A stretch of 64,000 nucleotides of DNA from Paracyclopina nana (lineage: Eukaryota > Arthropoda > Copepoda > Cyclopoida > Cyclopettidae), in contig JAGUCH010000004.1 in NCBI GenBank assembly GCA_019096065.1, forward strand, positions 7,688,001-7,752,000, written 5' to 3'. The position numbers were made by a program, and so were the translations under genes. The notes under the pieces were generated by a model. The model saw only the letters and a list, made by a program, of their open reading frames with translations, had not been told where the DNA came from and did not search any database. Shown in pieces: positions 1-10,216 of the stretch. Within the stretch, counting starts at the first letter, position 1. Every line of letters begins with the position of its first letter.

Positions 1-129
1 ATGTTTGCATTTTTTAAATGAAATCAAAATTGAATTTTTTTTTAAACTGAAAACTGCAAAACATATTTAGTTACCATTCTCAATGTCACTTTAAAACAGT
101 TTTTAAATAACCAAATTGTTATTATTTAA

Positions 130-738
130 AGGGGATGTCTCACAATCGGCATTTGGCGCGCGGGATTTCTCTACATATGCATAAGAGGACAGAAGCGTTT
201 GGTCGACTGGAAAAATAAAAAATGCAAAACATGGCTGAAAAAGGCCTAGAAACTGAAATTTGGTCGACTGGAAAAATCATAAATGCAAAAAGTAGCTGAA
301 AAAGGCCCAGAAACTGAAATTTGGTCGACTAGAAATATCCTAAATTATTGGGTCAAAAATGCAAAAAATGGCTGAAAATGGCCTAAAAACAGAAATTTGG
401 TCGACCAGAAATATCATGAATGCAAAAATAGCTTTAAAAAGGCCTAAAAACTGAAATTTGGTCGACCTGAAAAATAATGAATGCAAAAAATAGCTTAAAA
501 ATGCCTAAAAACAGAAATTTGGTCGACCAGAAATATCATGAATGCAAAAATTACCTTAAAAAAGGCATAAAAACTGAAATTTGGTCGACCAGAAATATTA
601 TGAATGCAAAAAATTTCTCCACATATGCATAAGAGGACAGAAGCGAAGTTTAGCGAGCTGCTGAAGCAGCCTCACTACTGACCTAATGTACATGCGGAGA
701 AATCCCGCGCGCCAAATCCCGATTTTGAGACATCCCCT
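130..738. mobile_element. MITE with 42-bp terminal inverted repeats and internal 61-bp tandem array
   Basis: The ends at 130-171 and 697-738 are inverted copies (outermost AGGGGATGTCTC) with about two mismatches. They are flanked by TTTAA on both sides (125-129 and 739-743), which fits a 5-bp target duplication. No transposase is encoded, so it is non-autonomous. The interior holds about seven copies of a roughly 61-bp unit containing GGTCGAC (at 201, 262, 323, 399, 460, 521, 583). A direct repeat (171-197 and 619-645, core ATATGCATAAGAGGAC) brackets this array. The element lies in an upstream intron of the receptor gene. The superfamily is not clear. Confidence 0.85.
201..612. repeat. 61-bp tandem repeat, about 7 units
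   Basis: Each unit contains GAAATTTGGTCGACYRGAAA followed by an ATGAATGCAAAAA-type tract and a GGCCTA stretch. Spacing between successive GGTCGAC sites is 61, 61, 76, 61, 61 and 62 bp. The array is wholly inside the 130-738 element. Confidence 0.85.
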
Positions 739-1047
739 TTTAAATAAAAAATGTACGATTTGTTATGCAAAATATTGCCTCATTTTACAAAAGTGTAGAT
801 TTAACATATATGAAACTTTTCTAGTAATTGCTAACAAAAAATGAAATATAATGCGCGTCTGAATTTAAAATAATCCATTGTGCACACAGTAGTCAGGAAT
901 CATCAAAACTAAAAATGCGACAATTTTCCTCACAAAAGGGGATGGGGAAAAAAACGATAATGGATCAAGTTTTAGCTCTGTGTAGTGGAATCTTGATAAA
1001 TGTTGTGAAATGTCAACATGTGCAATTCATACACTCATTTCTTCCAG

Positions 1048-4000
1048 ATACATTTTGATATCTTGCCATGCGAATTACAGCCGAATTTACTCGCATTTGA
1101 ACATCTTCTTCATGATCGCTTTTGCATGGATCTTCAGCTTTGGCATGATGATTCCCCCATTGGTGGAAGTCTGGGGGAAATTGGGCCTGGACGAGAAGAC
1201 TTTTTCGTGTACAATTCTCAGGTAGGAATATCTATTTCAACCATATGCGGGACTGTAAAGAAGTGATATGTAAAACAGCTAAGCGAGGGCTGTAAAGTTG
1301 AAAGTTTATCATTAACTTGTGAAAGCTTTTAGCATTTCGGCTTTTTTTGCTACTTTTCTACATCACTTTTAAAAGTATTTACAATTCAATGTAAATACAG
1401 CAGGGTTTTAAAATTGTGAAACTTTTTTTTCAATTTCAAAACACTTTCAGTAAAGTCAAATTTTATCAAGAGGAAAGACTTAATGGAAAGTAACTTTATG
1501 TTCCAGTGAGGATGTAAAGTAGTTTATGCCTTTGAAATGATTGAGCTGAAACGAGGTCGGTAAAGTGAATTACAGCCGCGAGAATCACTTTCAAGTGTGC
1601 GACATTTTTCCATGCAATTATTATGACACTTATTCTTTTTCTTCCAGACACAATGACCATTCTCCCAAGAAGTTTTTGATGATTTTCGGCTTCTTAATGC
1701 CTTGCATTGCCATCATTGCTTGCTACTCCGCCATTTTCCTCAAAGTCAGACAAAGCAGAAAAAATGTTCAATCCCACATGAAGTGAGTACATTTATTGCA
1801 ATTGCTTTGGGCGCGCTCATTTAACATCGACAATTTTCAAAAGAGTTTTTCTAGACAATAATAATTGCTCTAAACAATTATTAACAACTTTTAGTATTAC
1901 TTTGGAAGCTTCTGAAATGATATTTCAAAAGTACCAATTGAGTTTATATTGTTCAATTTTGGCCCAAGATGATCTATAATGTAAGGTGACCCCTTATCTC
2001 AGCTGTACTTCTACACTTCATCTCACTATGCTATGGAAGGGCTTCTGACGAAAAAAGTAGAGTTTCACGAAAAAGCTGTCAGATGAGAGAAAATGCCATA
2101 TTTAAGCAATTCTTGAAGTAAAAATTCCATGTCTGGTAAAGCTGATTAACAGGCTCCTCCCACTCGAGCACTAAAAAATTGGCGCTAAAATCTAAATTTG
2201 AATTTCCCGCTTTTTCATTGAAGCAAGCAGCAATAAGCGCCACCGCACAAATGACAAAAGAACTAAAATAAGTTTAGTGAATTAACTTGCATACTTCCGT
2301 CTAGAATTGTCATAGTGGATGGCCCTGTTTTGGCCGACAAATTCAAAACAGCTGAACAAGTTTTTTCATCTTGTTTACAAAAATAGAAAATAAAAAAGCT
2401 AATTCAATGTGTTTGAGTTGAGTTGAAAAAGTACATAGAATGCAAAGCAAACTAGCATCAAACGCAATAAAACTGTTTTTCGCAGCGACCTTTCATCCCG
2501 GATCTTTACTAAATAAAAAACCATTTAAAAAAGCTCGCACCTCAAAAACAGTGCACATTTCCTGAAAATCATGGCTAAAAGCCTTCAAAATGCGAAAGCT
2601 TCGCTTCTTTTCTATTAAACTACGTAGTCACCCATATTCTACTGAATTTTCTAGCATCAAACCAAAAAAGCAAAAACTCTACTAAAAAAAGCCATTCGTA
2701 GCACCGCGCGACCTGCAGTGCGCGCGGGTTAAAAAAGCTCTTTTACACAGTTTTAACAAATCAATTTTGATCATTTGAGTAGGGAAATCCTAGAATGGGA
2801 CTATATGTATTTTTTCAGCAATGCTGGAGGCCCCAGCAAGAATTTGGAGGCTGCTGCCAGCAAAAGTTCCGCTCACTCCGCGCAACGAAGGGAAGACATT
2901 CGGCTGACCAAAATGATGCTGACCATTTTCCTCTGTTTTCTCGTCTGTTTTCTGCCCCTGATGCTGGTCAACGTGGCGGACGATGACGTCAGCTACCCAT
3001 TTTTGCACATCTTGGCCTCCGTTTTGGCCTGGGCCTCCGCGGTGGTCAACCCCTTCATTTATGCCTTCAAAAACAGGCAATACCAACAGGCTTTTATCAA
3101 GGTGAGGAGGACTCTATGTGATTTTTTTCAATGAGAATCAATGTACTAACTGTTGAAGGTCCGCACACAGATTTTATGCGGCTGCTTTCGCGGCCGCCGC
3201 GCTCCCAATGGCCTGGCTGCCAATGCTGGATCCGGAGGAGGAGGAGCCAGAAACAACATGAGCAAGGAGTCCAAGACCTCCGCGTCCAAAACGTTCTTGA
3301 CGGATATGCTGCATTTCAGCTCAGCCAATGACAAAGTAGGCCTTACTTTTCTTGCTTTTTAAAAGTATTGTTTGTGTTTGTCTTTTATACTTAATGAGAT
3401 GTTCATCTACTTCATATTGAAATTTCTCAATGGGATGTTCAACTAACTTTTTATTTTATGGCTTTTATGGCTACTTAAGCTTTTTTTAATGGGATGTTCA
3501 TCTACTTGAACATTTGTCTAATGGGATGTTTATATACTCGAACTTTTATTTTATGGGATGTTCATCTACTTGAACTTTTGTCTAATGGGATGTTCATCTA
3601 CTTCATTCTTTATGGGATGTTCATCTGCTTCACTTTTTATTTTATGGGATGTTGATCTACTTGAACTTTTTATTTAATGGGATGTTCATCTACTTGAACT
3701 TTTGTCTGATGGGATGTTCATCTACTTCATATTGTTTTTAGTGGGTCAACCTCACTTTTTATTTTATGGGATGTTCATCTGCTTCACTTTTTATTTTTTG
3801 TGTATGGTCATCTACTGAACCTTTAAATTTATGGGATGTTCATCTGCTTCACTTTTTATTTTATGGGATGTTCATCTACAACTTTTTGTTTTAGAGGATT
3901 TTCATCTACTTCATTTTTTATGGGATGTGCATCTGCTTCACTTTTTATTTGATGGGATTTTGATCTACTAGAGCTTTTTATTTAATGGGATGTTCATCTT

Positions 4001-4793
4001 CTTCATTTTTATGGGATGTTCATCCGCTTCACTTTTTATTTTATGGGATGTTCATCTACAACTTTTTGTTTTAGTGGATGTTCATCTACTTCACTCATTT
4101 TTTATGGGATGTTCATAGATATGACTAATACTGTATAGTGGGTTGTTCAGAGATGTAATTTACTAATGGGATGTTCATAGATTTGATTAGTTTGCTTGAA
4201 CTTTTATTTAGTGGCAATTTCATTGACCTCAGTTTTTATTTAATTAGATGCTCACCTACTTCATAGGAATCTTGTATAATTTAATGGGATGCTCATCTAT
4301 TCTTTCGTACAAATCGATGTTCATACACCTCATTCATATTACACTTGATTTAATGTGATATTCGTCTACTTTTTACTAAATGAGTTGTTCCTTCAAACTT
4401 CATTTAAAAAATCTTTTATAAAGTGATGTTCACCTATTTTAAAACTTTACTTCTTTTTGCTTTATTACCAATTACAATTACCAAACAAATGAGAAAAATA
4501 TTCGCAAATTTGTTTTCAGTTTCCTAAACTGAAACTGAGTTCTTCATGTCGTGATGTTCGTTTTTGCCGACGACTGTTAATTTTTTAATTGTCATTGGCT
4601 GTTGCAGATTCGCATGATGCGGCAAAACAATGGTGGCCGTCATTCCAATGCGGAACTTGTGTCTCAAACAACCTCCAGCCATCATCCTGCACATCATAAA
4701 ATCAACGAAATCGCGCTGGCCACCAACAATACAGTGGCAGCCCCTCAGAATTCACTTTCTGGCATTCAAATCAAAGACAGCGAAATTGTTTGA
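1048..4793 (+). CDS. Rhodopsin-class GPCR, Moody/Tre1-like (3' part)
   Basis: Exons visible: 1048-1221, 1648-1782, 2819-3101, 3171-3335 and 4608-4793 (stop). The 5' exons lie before the window or were not recognised. The first visible exon opens with a split Arg codon followed by Tyr, which matches the DRY/NRY position at the end of TM3. It is followed by TM4, the extracellular Cys (TFSCTI), TM5 with FGFLMPCIAIIACY, TM6 with FLCFLVCFLPLM, and TM7 with NPFIYAFKNRQYQQAF. The cytoplasmic tail carries a CGC cluster (possible palmitoylation) and is Ser/Asn/His rich. The sequence resembles insect Moody and Trapped-in-endoderm-1, orphan receptors of the blood-brain barrier and migrating germ cells. 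The choice between these two is not certain. All exon junction phases agree. Confidence 0.85.
1783..2818. other. GPCR intron, no recognised element
   Basis: AT-rich intronic sequence between the TM5 exon and the TM6-TM7 exon. I see no coding exon, repeat array or inverted-repeat element here. The 1222-1647 intron is likewise featureless. Confidence 0.6.
3390..4440. repeat. Degenerate minisatellite in last GPCR intron
   Basis: About 30 or more imperfect copies of a unit of roughly 28-35 bp built around GGGATGTTCATCTACTT, separated by TTTTATTTTAT-type spacers. Copies degrade toward the right end. It fills most of the 3336-4607 intron and interrupts no exon. Confidence 0.85.
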
Positions 4794-4945
4794 AGAACAC
4801 ACACACAAAAGCTCGAGCTTTCCGATCTCATTTGTCAAGTATTCCATTGTAAACCCTTTCAAGATATTACTACTGCTACATTCTTATATTATTAATTATT
4901 GTTCTTTTTTAAGTGTGAAATATACTCATATTGTAGTTAGCATTT

Positions 4946-5860
4946 TTATTCGCTTTCACTGCTGCTACTGCTTCCCTCTCCAGGAGGTTCAGCATCGGCT
5001 TGATCCGGGATTTTCCACCGATCTTCTTCCGGAAGCTGGTCCAAAGGCTGGATGAGAGCACGATAAGGGCCAAGTTTCCTCCCTGATGCATTTTGCACCA
5101 CCAAAATGGGATTCTGCTTCACAGCTTCCTTGCCTTGGTGCTCTTTGAGGCCAAAAATGAAGGCCAAATTGGCCACGTCGTGAGGCCCGCGAAGCTCCAA
5201 AGGCGTCAGGGCTTCAGAGCTGAAAATGATGGCCTTCGACTTGCCCACTGCATGGTAGGTGTGAGCTTGAGCAATGATTCGCCTCCTCAGTGTGGAATCA
5301 CGAATGCAAGGGCTGTACGGGATTTCGAACATCATCTCTCGATTCACGCACTCCATGTACAACTTTCTTGACCATAACACGTCCTTCACTCGCTCAGGAT
5401 CGAAGCACAAAATGTCCGCCTTGAACGAAGATTTCAGCAGATTTTGCAGGGCCAACGTGGACTCTGGACTGATGGCCAAAAGGTCGTATTTCTTGATGGT
5501 CACCGAGTTGGCAACGAAAGGCAGGAAATCATTGTTGAAAAAAGTGATTGTCAGCCTGAACAAAATGATCGGAGACCGGCCTTTGGCTGCCAATTCGGGG
5601 TAATCGGAGGGCTCTAGTTTGAGTGTTGGAGGCTCTGGAAAATCCAGCATAGTTTTCTCCACCGCTTTCTCATCGAGTTTGGCTTTCTTCGACTGATGCT
5701 TTGACTTTGAAATGAGCTCCTTTTGGTGCACACGGATATTCAGGGCCAACGTTTCGTAGCCCAAGGATAGGCAGCGTTTCACAAGGTCAAGAGGGGTGGC
5801 AGCATCACAGTCAACCGGCAAATTGAGGTCACAATAGCCTCTCGCGGAGGCCAAATTCAT
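4946..5860 (-). CDS. RPP30: Ribonuclease P/MRP protein subunit p30
   Basis: A single-exon gene of 304 aa. RPP30 is a TIM-barrel-like protein subunit of nuclear RNase P (tRNA 5' end maturation) and RNase MRP (rRNA processing). Diagnostic blocks are YCDLNLPVD near the N-terminus, a RLTITFFN strand, YDLLAISPES, a basic FEIPYSPCIRDSTLRRRII segment and the late ALTPLELRGPHDVANLAFIFGL block. The C-terminus is an acidic Ser/Glu tail. A Lys-rich insertion lies at about residues 50-65. The AATAAA signal (complement of 4945-4950) overlaps the stop codon, so the 3' UTR must be very short. The gene is divergent from UTP4 and convergent with the GPCR gene. Confidence 0.95.
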   Translation of the reverse strand: MNLASARGYCDLNLPVDCDAATPLDLVKRCLSLGYETLALNIRVHQKELISKSKHQSKKAKLDEKAVEKTMLDFPEPPTLKLEPSDYPELAAKGRSPIILFRLTITFFNNDFLPFVANSVTIKKYDLLAISPESTLALQNLLKSSFKADILCFDPERVKDVLWSRKLYMECVNREMMFEIPYSPCIRDSTLRRRIIAQAHTYHAVGKSKAIIFSSEALTPLELRGPHDVANLAFIFGLKEHQGKEAVKQNPILVVQNASGRKLGPYRALIQPLDQLPEEDRWKIPDQADAEPPGEGSSSSSESE

Positions 5861-6210
5861 TTTCTCAGCTTCACAACTGCAGCCACTGCTTTTCTCAAAT
5901 ATCCCTTGTTGATTTGACGGAAAATGAAATCAAATTTTGTTTTCCTGTTTGAGCCGCCTTTTTTAAGGCGCTGGTAACTTACGAAAATCCTTATTTATCG
6001 CACAATTTTTTTAAATAATCATTTATAAAATAATATGTCAGTATTTTTTTGAAAAATCGCTTGATAGTTAAATACACTTTTTAAGAGAAATAGCCAAAGA
6101 ACTCAACTTGTTATTGCAAAATCCAGAACAGCGACTTGGATTTTCGACCCGTCGAAAAGACGGAAAAACAATAATAAAAACAAATCCATGTGACTGAGCC
6201 ATAAGAAATA
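5861..6210. promoter_or_regulatory. Shared RPP30/UTP4 promoter region with TTTGACGGAAAA
   Basis: 350 bp separate the two divergent start codons. The 12-mer TTTGACGGAAAA lies at 5913-5924, and a partial match (GACGGAAAA) at about 6156-6164. The same 12-mer occurs in three other promoter regions of this window (15909, 32503, 45222 and 45269). No clear TATA box was seen. Confidence 0.5.
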
Positions 6211-8427
6211 ATGAAGGCGCATACAATTCACACGATTCGCTTTTACAAGCCCACGCCAAAGGCCGCTCATACTTTGGCCTACTCAAAACAAAGAAAGTTG
6301 CTCGCAGTTTCAAGGGAAGATGGAACAATCGAAGTATTCAACTTTAAGAACCCCAATGCTCCACTTCTGGAGCAGTGCATTCCTGGCCATGGCAACGAGC
6401 TCGACAGATCCATTGAAGCGATGGCCTTTGTTCGAGATGGCCGCTTGTTCTCAGTTGGCCTCCATGGCTTCGTGTTTCAACATCATGTCTGCCAAAGGGT
6501 GCCAGAGAGGTCCTCGTCCACTCCGGAATTTTGGCCAGTCACTTCTGGAGCCGCGTGGTGCATGAAGTACAATGACGTAGTGAACAAGCTCGCAGTTGGA
6601 ACTGAGGAAGGATTCGTGTGCATCTTTGATGTCATCGAGGAAGGCCTCAGCTTTGACAAAATTCTGGACAAGCAAGAAGGGCGAGTCATGTCCTTGGATT
6701 GGCACGTGGATGGCAAACACATTGTCACTGGATCGACTGACACCCTTAGGTGACTACACTTTGCTTCTAGATCCAATATAGTGCATAATTTAATTTGAAA
6801 TAGGCTTTGGGATGTTGAGTCTGGACATCCTTTACAAAGAATGTCAACTGGAAGGCTGGAAAGGAACCTGGAGACTACAGTGTGGTCGGTGCTTTTTCTC
6901 ACCGATTTCACTGTCGTGTCCGGAGACTCCAGAGGCAAAACCTCATTCTGGAATGGCAAAAATGGCACTTTAATTGATAGCTATCAATCTCACAAAGCTG
7001 ACATCCTCTCCATTGCCATCAATGAGGAGCAAACCATCATTTATGCGGCGGGCATCGATCCCACTATCGTTCACTTTCAGCCGGTTGTCAAGGGTGCGAA
7101 ATCGAGGTGGATCAAGAGCATCAGCAGAAATGTCAACACTCATGATGTGCATGCTCTCACCGTCTTGAGTGACCTGAGCATGATTGTGTCAGTTGGAGTA
7201 GATGCCAATTTGATTGTTGATGACAGCAAGCGAAAATCCTGCTCAGCCCATCCTCCTTTTCGATGGGGAGCCAATGTTGCACTTGCTCCAAAGGCCAAGA
7301 TTGCAGCATTGAAATACACCAATTCTGTTGAGGTATGGAAGTTGGGCTCAAGTGCTGCCCCTCAGCAAACCCATCCCAATGAATTGAGCAATCAAAAAGG
7401 ACTCGCGAGGAAACCTGTGGAGATCCTCAAAGTCACCCAGGAACCTGTCAAGCTGTTAGATGTGAAATGTGCCTCAACAGAGACATTGTCAAACATTGCC
7501 ATTTCAAGCAATGCTGAATACTTGGCTTATGCCACTCTGTCCAAATTCAAGCTGCTCAAGTTGAGCTTGAACCCTTTGCAAATCCAGAAAGTGGCCATCT
7601 CTGTGCCAAGAGTACCACATCTCATGAACTTGAGCCACCCCAACAAACTTTTGGTGGCTGACACTCAAGGCCAGCTGACCTTATTCAATTTGGATGGCAA
7701 TGAGGCCATTCAAGTCTGGTCTCATAATGTGGAGGACAAGTTTCAGTTGAAACATGGCATCAGCCATATCGACATGGATGAGGATGCATTCGCTGTCATC
7801 GCTGATCATGCTTGCAATGTGCTTGTCATTGATTTGGCCACCTGTAAGGTGCAATGCAAGCCACCTAAATATGAGGATGCACCCATCAGCTGCATGGCAG
7901 TGCATCCCAAAACCAAGAACTTGATGCTGGTCTACAGTGATCATCATTTTGTCGAGTGTTGCACCAAGACTGGCAAGTACACCAAGCTGACCAATATTCT
8001 TCATGAGAATCAAATGCTGCCAAAAGAGTGGAAGAGGAAAGGGAAGCCCACTAGGGGTATCCTATTCCCCCAGGCTCATTTGAGTGGATTGATGAGCAAG
8101 AAATCAGACACTGTTATGTTCTATGACGAAGAATTCATCGCTGTCCTCGACAGACATTCGGTGATGAATGATGTTGCTCCAAGTGCAACCAAGGTGGCCA
8201 AAAAAGGCCATACCAATGGTATTGCAGCTACAACAGGGAGCAATGAACCGGCTATTCCCTGCTTGCGAATGTCGAAAAGATATGAACATCTGGTCTACTT
8301 GGACACGTTGCCACCAGAAAACTCTGATGACATCACTTGTCCTCTAGTGGCAGTTGAGGTGAAACCATCAGTGCTTGAAAGCCAATTGCCACCTAGCATT
8401 CGACAAAAGAAATTTGGAGCCATGTAG
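6211..8427 (+). CDS. UTP4: U3 snoRNP-associated WD40 protein UTP4 (cirhin)
   Basis: Exons 6211-6749 and 6804-8427 (54-bp intron) give 720 aa. UTP4 is a t-UTP component of the small-subunit processome that binds the 5' ETS of pre-rRNA in the nucleolus. The N-terminal propeller opens with HTIHTIRFYKP, then LAYSKQRKLLAVSREDGTIEVFN. Other blades include GTEEGFVCIFDV, HIVTGSTDTLRLWDVESG across the intron and VVSGDSRGKTSFW. A second propeller covers the C-terminal half, including the cirhin-typical FYDEEFIAVLDR and the end SIRQKKFGAM. AATAAA (8428-8433) directly follows the stop. Decayed copies of the last roughly 190 coding bases follow downstream. Confidence 0.95.
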
Positions 8428-9060
8428 AATAAATCAAAGCTATTTACATGAACTCTCATTCTGAGCATTCTTTCTCTGCATGCATTAAGGTGATCATTGC
8501 TGGATGACATTGATCCAAGCGAAACCAAATCGCTAAAACTTGGCTTGATCAATGTGATTGGTAAAACAACAGGGAACAATGATCAGGCTATTCTCTGCTC
8601 GTGAATGTCGATAAGATATGATCATCTGCTGTTCTTTGGCAAATTTTCGCATTAAAACTCTGATGTTATCACTTGTCTACTGTTCGAGCAATGAACTGGC
8701 TATTCCCTGCTTGCAAATGTCAAAAAGATATGAACATTTGGTCTACTTGAACATGTTGCCACCAGAAAACTCTGATGACATCACTTGTCCTCTAGTGGCT
8801 GTTGAGGTGAAACCATCAGTGCTTGAAAACCAGTTAGCACTTAGCATTCGATAAAAGAAATTTGTAGGCACGTTGAATAAATCAAAGCTATTTACATAGA
8901 ATCTCATTCTGAGCATTCTTACCCTGCATCCATAAAGGTGTTCATTGCTGGACGACATTGATCCAAGTGAAACCAAAGTGATAAGAATTGGCTTGATCAA
9001 TGGATTTTTTCAACAACCTGCAGCAATGATCAGGCTAGTGTCTCTTCTAGTAACTGTCAC
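8428..9060 (+). pseudogene. Tandem decayed copies of the UTP4 3' end
   Basis: The stretch 8690-9002 is a copy of 8240-8555, that is, the last UTP4 coding bases plus its 3' flank, offset by about 450 bp. It still reads MSKRYEHLVYLNMLPPENS and VAVEVKPSVLE, but a CAA to TAA change ends it at SIR. Its own AATAAA survives at 8876-8881. Shorter, more decayed pieces lie at about 8566-8684 and 9003-9050. The copies have no upstream exon of their own and are presumably non-functional. Confidence 0.85.
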
Positions 9061-9128
9061 TTACAGTGCTTAATAGCAATAGTAAATTTTTTATATTCAA
9101 AATATTCTATAACAGCTAGAAACAATAT

Positions 9129-10034
9129 TTATCTTTGGTACTTGAAATATTTGCTTTTGAGTCTCTTTGTGTGCTCGTGGCCATATGTTTGCACTTTTTC
9201 ATCAAAATAATGGCACTTTTTCAAGTCTGGATTCAATTTGCAGAGGATTTGCTGAATAAAGTTGTGTCTTTTTTGGTGATGATTCAACTCATTGAACTGC
9301 TTCTTTTTGGCATACTTTTGCCCATTTCGGCCATTGAGGAGCCCATAGACTGCAATTCCCAATGCAATCACCAGCACACCTGTCAACACTGTCCTTCCTG
9401 TGTCAGTGAGTCCATACCCAAACACTGGGAAAAAATGCATGGATTATTTGCTGATGAATGTGACATTGGCAAAATTGCAGTATGAGGTGACAAATGGCTC
9501 TTTTTTGCCAAGTTTCACCTTAATGCTTGTTCATAATATGCATTGTCATGGCATTGAACACCAAATGAAATTAAGGTTACTTAGCTCTTTTTTTCTGTGT
9601 ACCTAATGACATTTCTTTGTAATTCATGAAAAGAAATCCTTTTGTTATCTTGAATGAAAGTAATGAATGTAATCAGAAGAATCAGCCATTTCTTAGCATT
9701 AAATTGATAAATACAAATATTGTGAAACCTCAAAAAAGTTTTTGCAAAAAAGTAATCAATTAACTTGACTTTTCCCATTTATTAGGGATTTTAAATAATT
9801 GCCAGCAAGTCAATACATAAGTGGTAATCAATTTTTTGTCCATGATGCAAGTCTTAAATTAATTTAAGTTAATTTTACAAAATATTTTTGAAAGATAATA
9901 AATAATTTCTCACCTCTTGCTTCATTGGCCTTTTGCTCTAATGATGCACTACTACTTAATGCATTTGCAGCACAAATCCAAGAAGCAAATCCAATCATGA
10001 AAATGGCAAATATGCATGACTGTGAAGTGTGCAT
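9129..10034 (-). CDS. Small single-pass membrane protein, unrecognised
   Basis: Two exons (9914-10034 and 9129-9424, intron 489 bp) give a 138-aa protein. It starts at MHTSQSCIFAIF with a probable signal peptide ending around ICAANA. A short linker (SSSASLEQKANEA) leads to a hydrophobic segment, TVLTGVLVIALGIAVYGLL, and then a very basic His/Lys/Gln-rich tail to the stop. Splice phases agree (phase 1, GTG codon at the junction) and the acceptor has a good pyrimidine tract. I recognise no family. It lies in a compact minus-strand gene group. It could be a lineage-specific type I membrane protein. Confidence 0.55.
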
Positions 10035-10216
10035 TGTCCTTACCTTCCCACATGCAACTAAGCTACGTTTTAGTACATTTCCCTCTACTGTACAAGCGCT
10101 TGGTAAGTGAACCAAGCCTATAATTTCCCAAGGCCTTCCTAAAAATAACAGGATATCATCTTCTTCATTTTTGCCTTATAGTGTTGAATTAGGATTAGAA
10201 GGTCACATTTTATTCA

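Noticed and set aside
3390..4440. Regular repeats resembling a CRISPR array
   Set aside because: Repeats are degenerate, spacers are low-complexity, and the array is inside a spliced animal gene.
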